A DNA stretch of 64,000 bases from Azospirillum melinis (GTDB lineage Bacteria > Pseudomonadota > Alphaproteobacteria > Azospirillales > Azospirillaceae): assembly GCF_013340935.1 (NCBI RefSeq), contig NZ_WHOS01000004.1:141748-205747 (forward strand). Reading direction: 5' to 3'. Below are positions 59,635 through 64,000 of the stretch, one piece after another (the first letter of the stretch is position 1; each line of letters begins with the position of its first letter). Below the pieces are notes generated by a model, which saw only the letters and a list, made by a program, of their open reading frames with translations, was not told the origin of the DNA and made no database searches. The position numbers were made by a program, and so were the translations under genes.

Positions 59635-60408
59635 TCAGCGCTGCTGCCCGGCCGAGGCACGGCAGTCGTTCAGGATGTTGCCGACGGTCACCCGTTCCCG
59701 CTCATCCATGGTCAGACTCCAGCGCGCCTTCACCAGAATCCAGTCGGCGACATAAAGGCAGATGCCGTCGCGCTTGGGGGGCAGCCAGTCCTCCGGCCCC
59801 TTGGAGCCCTTGGCGCGGTTGGCCTCGCGGCTGGAAACCAGCAGGGTCAGCGGGTCGCTGGTGTCGTTGGCGTAAGCGGCACGCTTCTCCCGGCTCCAGT
59901 CATAGCCGCCGCTGGCATAGGCCTCCTCCAGCGGCACGCGGTGGTCGATGTCGACCATCTGCGGGTCGGTGTAGCGCTCGCCGGTGTAGGGATCGAGCCA
60001 GTCGCCGGACTTCACGCCGCAGCCCTTGGCGTCGAGCGTCGCCGGGCGGCGGGAGTCGCGGATCAGCACCTTCTCGCGGGCATTCAGGCAGCCGCCGTCG
60101 AGTGCCAGCCAGTGCGGCCATTCCTCGCGCTGATAGCCCTTGCGCTTTTCGGGTTCCACCCGGATGCCGTCGAGCTGGCGGGCGACCTCGGCATAGTCGA
60201 TCCGGTCGGTGGGGCGGGCGACGACTGGCGGTGGCGGTTCGGCGGGCTCCTGCTTGCGCGGCTGGCGAGGGCGGTGTGTTTCCTCGCCCAGCAGGCGGTC
60301 GAGGGTGCCGGGCGGGATGATGTGGAGCCGCTCGGCCACCGCGACGACGGCGAGGATCGCGAGGACGATCAGCAGCGCCCGGATGGGAAGGGATCGGCGG
60401 CGGGCCAT
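59635..60408 (-). CDS. Membrane-anchored HNH-type nuclease (DUF1524-like)
   Basis: A 257-residue protein with an N-terminal hydrophobic anchor (IRALLIVLAILAVVAVAERL), a Pro-rich linker (RKQEPAEPPPPVVARP) and a DUF1524/HNH-like domain. The metal/catalytic core is VDIDHRVPLEEAYASGGYDW (Asp155, His156), followed by SSREANRAKGSKGPEDWLPP with Asn197, the usual H-N pattern. Two Cys residues (GGCLNAR, GCGVKSG) may form a disulphide, consistent with a periplasmic site. It could degrade extracellular or incoming DNA; that is inference. Confidence 0.85.
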   Translation of the reverse strand: MARRRSLPIRALLIVLAILAVVAVAERLHIIPPGTLDRLLGEETHRPRQPRKQEPAEPPPPVVARPTDRIDYAEVARQLDGIRVEPEKRKGYQREEWPHWLALDGGCLNAREKVLIRDSRRPATLDAKGCGVKSGDWLDPYTGERYTDPQMVDIDHRVPLEEAYASGGYDWSREKRAAYANDTSDPLTLLVSSREANRAKGSKGPEDWLPPKRDGICLYVADWILVKARWSLTMDERERVTVGNILNDCRASAGQQR

Positions 60409-60435
60409 GGTTCGATCATCCTGATGGCGGCATCC

Positions 60436-60452
60436 TCTCCCGGGGCGGGAGA
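60436..60452. repeat. CTCTCCCG palindromic repeat
   Basis: TCTCCCG (60436-60442), GGG, CGGGAGA (60446-60452): a perfect palindrome related to the CTCTCCC/GGGAGAG core of the repeats at 40036 and 40129. It lies in the short interval between the epimerase and HNH genes. Confidence 0.5.
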
Positions 60453-60496
60453 CGGAGTTTAATCGGCCTCCTCATACCCCGGTATCGGATCCAACC

Positions 60497-61441
<945 letters not shown>

Positions 61442-61670
61442 GGTCGGTCAAAGCCCTTCCTTCGTTGCACCGGCTTTGCCGCAGTGCAGCGGGGTTGCCG
61501 GAAATCCCCTTCAAGAGTCGGGACACAACCGGCGGTTTGCCAGACCATCTTCGGGATAGGGCGGGGCCCCAACAGGGGAGGCAGCGTCGTCCGTCCGGCG
61601 ACGGCAGGGGCGAATCGGCCGCACTTCCTCCATGACAGTTTCCGGACAGGCGGGACCGATGGTTCAACAG

Positions 61671-61708
61671 GGTTATCCACCACCTTGTCCACGGTTCTGT
61701 GGATAACC
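61671..61708. promoter_or_regulatory. Inverted pair of DnaA-box-like sites
   Basis: GGTTATCCAC (61671-61680) and GTGGATAACC (61699-61708) form a perfect 10-bp inverted repeat with an 18-nt spacer. The right arm reads TTATCCACA on the minus strand (61698-61706), a perfect DnaA consensus; the left arm TTATCCACC differs at the last base. It may bind DnaA, or simply form a hairpin. Confidence 0.5.
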
Positions 61709-61830
61709 ATGGTCAAGCTTGTGAGGTTCGAACGCGAGTCACGCCGGTCACACTGGTGCAGAAATGCTGCTGTGTACGAACGGTTGCTTGGCCGGATCCT
61801 TTGCTGCAAAGCACAATGCCAGCCCATGCG

Positions 61831-61866
61831 AAAAGCCCCGCTGTGGCGGTTGTGCCACGGCGGGGC
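61831..61866 (-). terminator. Intrinsic terminator of serC
   Basis: On the minus strand, GCCCCGCCGTGGC pairs with GCCACAGCGGGGC (one mismatch) across a 6-nt loop and is followed by TTTT (61834-61831). It lies 72 nt beyond the serC stop and is correctly oriented for it. Confidence 0.75.
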
Positions 61867-61938
61867 CGTTCGATGGCTGCGGAAGATGCTGTGGACGACA
61901 GTCCGGCTTGCGCTTGCCCGCCTGTGCCCGTTCCGGCG

Positions 61939-63126
61939 TCAGCCCTGCTTGGGACCGAACGTCTCAGCCTTCACGGTGGCGTAAGCCCAGTCGAGCCAGG
62001 GCAGGACCGCCTCCATATCCTCACTCTCCACCGTGGCGCCGCCCCACAGCCGCAGGCCGGGAGGCGCATCTCGGTAGGAACCGGCGTCGAAGGCTGCCTC
62101 CTCCTTTTCCAGCAGGGCGGACAGCTTCTTGGCGAAGGCGGCCTGGGCCTCCTCCGACAGGGCGGTCACCTCCGGATCGGTGAAGCGCAGGCAGATCGAG
62201 GTGCAGGAGCGGTTGACCGGATCCGTCGCCAGGAAACCGGCCCAGCTGCTGGTCTCCACCCATTCGGCGACGATGCGCAGATTCTGCTCCGACCGGCGGA
62301 TCAGCTGTGTCAGGCCGCCCAGCGACAGGGCCCAGCGCAGGCCGTCGATGGCATCCTCGACGCAGAGCATCGACGGGGTGTTGATGGTGTCGCCTTCGAA
62401 GATGCCTTCGATCAGCTTGCCGTTCTTGGTCATGCGGAAGATCTTCGGCAGCGGCCGGTCGGGCTGGAAGCTCTCCAGCCGTTCCACCGCGCGCGGGCTC
62501 AGCACCAGCATACCGTGCGCCGCCTCGCCGCCCAGCACCTTCTGCCAGGACCAGGTGGCGACGTCGATCTTGTGCCAGGGCAGCGCCATGGCGAAGGCGG
62601 CCGAGGTGGCGTCGCAGATGGTCAGCCCCTCACGGTCGTCGGCGATCCAGTCGCCATCGGCCACCCGGACGCCTGCGGTGGTGCCGTTCCAGGTGAAGAC
62701 GACGTCCCGGCTGAAATCGACCGTCGACAGGTCCGGCAACTCGCCATAGGGGGCGATCAGATTGCGCACGTCCGGCAGCTTCAACTGCTTGGCGACGTCG
62801 GTGACCCATTCCTTGCCGAAGCTTTCCCAGGCCAGCATGTCGACGCCGCGGGCGCCCAGCATCGACCACAGCGCCATCTCCACCGCACCGGTGTCGGAGG
62901 CCGGGACGATACCGATGCGGTAGTCGCCGGGGATGCCCAGCACCGCGCGGGTGAGGTCGATGACCTCCTTCAGCTTGGCCTTGCCCGGCTTGGAACGGTG
63001 GGAGCGGCCGAGCAGCGCGCCGTCCAGCGCGTCGAGCGACCAGCCCGGACGCTTTGCGCAGGGACCCGAGGAGAAGAGCGGAGTGTTGGGCCGGCGGCTG
63101 GGCCGGCTGGCGCTGCTGGCAGTCAT
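61939..63126 (-). CDS. serC: Phosphoserine aminotransferase (alphaproteobacterial type)
   Basis: A 395-residue PLP enzyme converting 3-phosphohydroxypyruvate to phosphoserine with glutamate. N-terminal [38 protein letters not shown] is the SerC-2 type. PLP-site features are [23 protein letters not shown] and the Schiff-base Lys in [15 protein letters not shown]. The C-terminal part contains [29 protein letters not shown] 63124-63126 is chosen; the open frame extends further without family match. serA, often next to serC in this group, is not here. Confidence 0.95.
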   Translation of the reverse strand: MTASSASRPSRRPNTPLFSSGPCAKRPGWSLDALDGALLGRSHRSKPGKAKLKEVIDLTRAVLGIPGDYRIGIVPASDTGAVEMALWSMLGARGVDMLAWESFGKEWVTDVAKQLKLPDVRNLIAPYGELPDLSTVDFSRDVVFTWNGTTAGVRVADGDWIADDREGLTICDATSAAFAMALPWHKIDVATWSWQKVLGGEAAHGMLVLSPRAVERLESFQPDRPLPKIFRMTKNGKLIEGIFEGDTINTPSMLCVEDAIDGLRWALSLGGLTQLIRRSEQNLRIVAEWVETSSWAGFLATDPVNRSCTSICLRFTDPEVTALSEEAQAAFAKKLSALLEKEEAAFDAGSYRDAPPGLRLWGGATVESEDMEAVLPWLDWAYATVKAETFGPKQG

Positions 63127-63280
63127 GGAGCGAACTTTCTGGGGCGAACTTCCTGTCCCGGAACGGGAATGTGCGGAGGTCCGGACCTTAAAAGCTGCGC
63201 CTGTCGTCGTCAATCGAGGGTGTGGCGAAGGATACGGGACCCAGCATAGCCTCGGCCGCAGGTCCCGCACCGGTTGCCGC

Positions 63281-63748
63281 CTACTTGCTGCGGCCGATCT
63301 TGCCGTTGCGGTAGGTCCAGGCGGCGTCCGCCCCGCCACCCGGCTGGGGCATGGAAACCGTCAGGGTGTCGTTGTCGATGGTGACCTGGGCGGCATCGCT
63401 GCAAGAGCCGAAGGGGTAGGAGACCGTCGGCTGCGGGCCGCCGACCTCCAGAATGCGGAAGCGGGTCGGACAGTCCTTGGCGCCGGTGTCGGACTGGAAC
63501 AGGGCGATCCAGCGATCCTTCATCGAATAGGCACCGACGAAGGACAGCAGGTCGCTCTCCTTGTCGTCGAACACCGGCTTGTCGTTCACCGCCACCTGGG
63601 TGTGCTTCGGCCCGATGTCGGTCATCGTCAGCACGGTGTTGCCCAGCGCCGCCATCAGGCGCGGCTCCGCCGCACTGGCGAAGGTCGCGATCCCGCAGGC
63701 AATCGAAAGGCTGCCCGCGACTACGGCGCACACACTAAGAACCCGCAA
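63281..63748 (-). CDS. Exported hypothetical protein
   Basis: A 155-residue protein with a signal peptide ([28 protein letters not shown]). The mature portion is beta-rich ([63 protein letters not shown]), with two Cys ([13 protein letters not shown]) that could form a disulphide. The lone stop-to-start distance and GC-rich codon use support a real gene. I do not recognise the family. It lies upstream of serC on the same strand with a 154-nt gap. Confidence 0.78.
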   Translation of the reverse strand: MRVLSVCAVVAGSLSIACGIATFASAAEPRLMAALGNTVLTMTDIGPKHTQVAVNDKPVFDDKESDLLSFVGAYSMKDRWIALFQSDTGAKDCPTRFRILEVGGPQPTVSYPFGSCSDAAQVTIDNDTLTVSMPQPGGGADAAWTYRNGKIGRSK

Positions 63749-63870
63749 ATGCCGTCTCCCTGGCTGCAGCGCCCCGGCGGGGCGGCTTTACCGAACGGCG
63801 TGCACCATAATGCGGTGGGCGCTCCGCCGGAAGCCGTCCTTTTTGGTGCCGGTGTGCGGTCAGCGGCGGA

Positions 63871-64000
63871 TCAGCGGATGTTGACGCTCAGGCCGAAGCC
63901 CGGAACCACCGGCTGCGGCGCATAGACGACGGGCGGCGGGGCATAGATCACCCGCGGCGGCGGGGGCGGTGCGTAAACCACGGGGGGCGGCGCATAGATC
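63871..64000 (-). CDS. C-terminal fragment of a Pro/Tyr-repeat protein (start outside window)
   Basis: The minus strand is open from the window edge to a TGA at 63871-63873. It encodes 42 residues made of IYAPPPVVYAPPP-type repeats and then VVPGFGLSVNIR at the end. Such YAPPP-rich tails occur in exported or envelope proteins of Azospirillum and rhizobia. The protein's start and remainder are not visible. Confidence 0.6.
   Translation of the reverse strand, partial: IYAPPPVVYAPPPPPRVIYAPPPVVYAPQPVVPGFGLSVNIR

Larger units (their letters stand above)
61442..61938. other. 497-nt gene-free interval between epimerase and serC
   Basis: No convincing gene is present in any frame: short frames here lack ribosome binding sites and use rare codons. 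The interval holds the divergent-facing promoter area of the epimerase gene (right side of 61441), an inverted pair of DnaA-box-like sites (61671-61708), a more A/T-rich stretch (about 61710-61830), and the serC terminator (61831-61866). Confidence 0.6.

Noticed and set aside
63127..63280. Possible conserved serC leader RNA
   Set aside because: A candidate serC motif is known in other alphaproteobacteria, but I could not fold a convincing conserved structure here.

Overview
The window looks like a chromosomal or chromid segment of a high-GC alphaproteobacterium, most probably an Azospirillum-type member of the Rhodospirillales. The basis is the uniformly GC-rich coding sequence, the three-gene fbcFBC-type bc1 operon, a PccR/ScfR-controlled propionyl-CoA carboxylase locus, a CIO-type bd oxidase, molybdenum xanthine dehydrogenase and a complete N-type ATPase operon. 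The species assignment is inference. I see no rRNA, tRNA, CRISPR array, transposase or integrase.

Layout, left half: the 3' end of an unknown gene; an exported WD40-caspase protein followed by an exported DUF4384 protein (0.3-4.6 kb); a small conserved protein with a structured leader; a LysR regulator divergent from wrbA, then a glutathionyl-hydroquinone reductase (5.2-7.9 kb); two small proteins; a membrane SpoIIE-type phosphatase; topoisomerase IB; an NmrA-like reductase divergent from an AraC regulator; hemF with trmL; the bc1 operon petABC (16.3-18.9 kb) ending in a strong terminator; a DUF924 protein; and a response regulator.

Centre: pccR diverges from pccB-pccA-bioY, followed by methylmalonyl-CoA mutase (20.8-29.0 kb). 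This is the route propionyl-CoA to methylmalonyl-CoA to succinyl-CoA, with a biotin importer embedded in it. bioY is followed by a second, degenerate copy of the last codons of pccA. Next come a ccdA-ccdB toxin-antitoxin pair translationally overlapped by a DUF2161 nuclease-like gene, marC, cydAB, two orphan genes, and xdhA-xdhB-xdhC (35.4-40.1 kb).

Right half: convergent to xdhC is the nine-gene N-ATPase operon atpDCQRBEFAG on the minus strand (40.2-46.8 kb). Beyond it lie a type III polyketide synthase with an isoprenylcysteine-methyltransferase-like partner, a TPR protein, an ECF sigma/anti-sigma pair, an ALDH7 aldehyde dehydrogenase, an acetolactate-synthase-like enzyme divergent from a LysR regulator, an ABC transporter, a DMT exporter, an amidase, a membrane-anchored HNH nuclease, a sugar-nucleotide epimerase, serC, a small exported protein, and the 3' end of a Pro/Tyr-repeat protein.

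Most genes are ordinary housekeeping or metabolic loci. The points most worth a second look are the pccA-tail duplication bracketing bioY, the ccdA-ccdB-DUF2161 tricistron, the PKS/methyltransferase pair, several dyads at divergent promoters, and the pair of DnaA-box-like sites at 61.67-61.71 kb.
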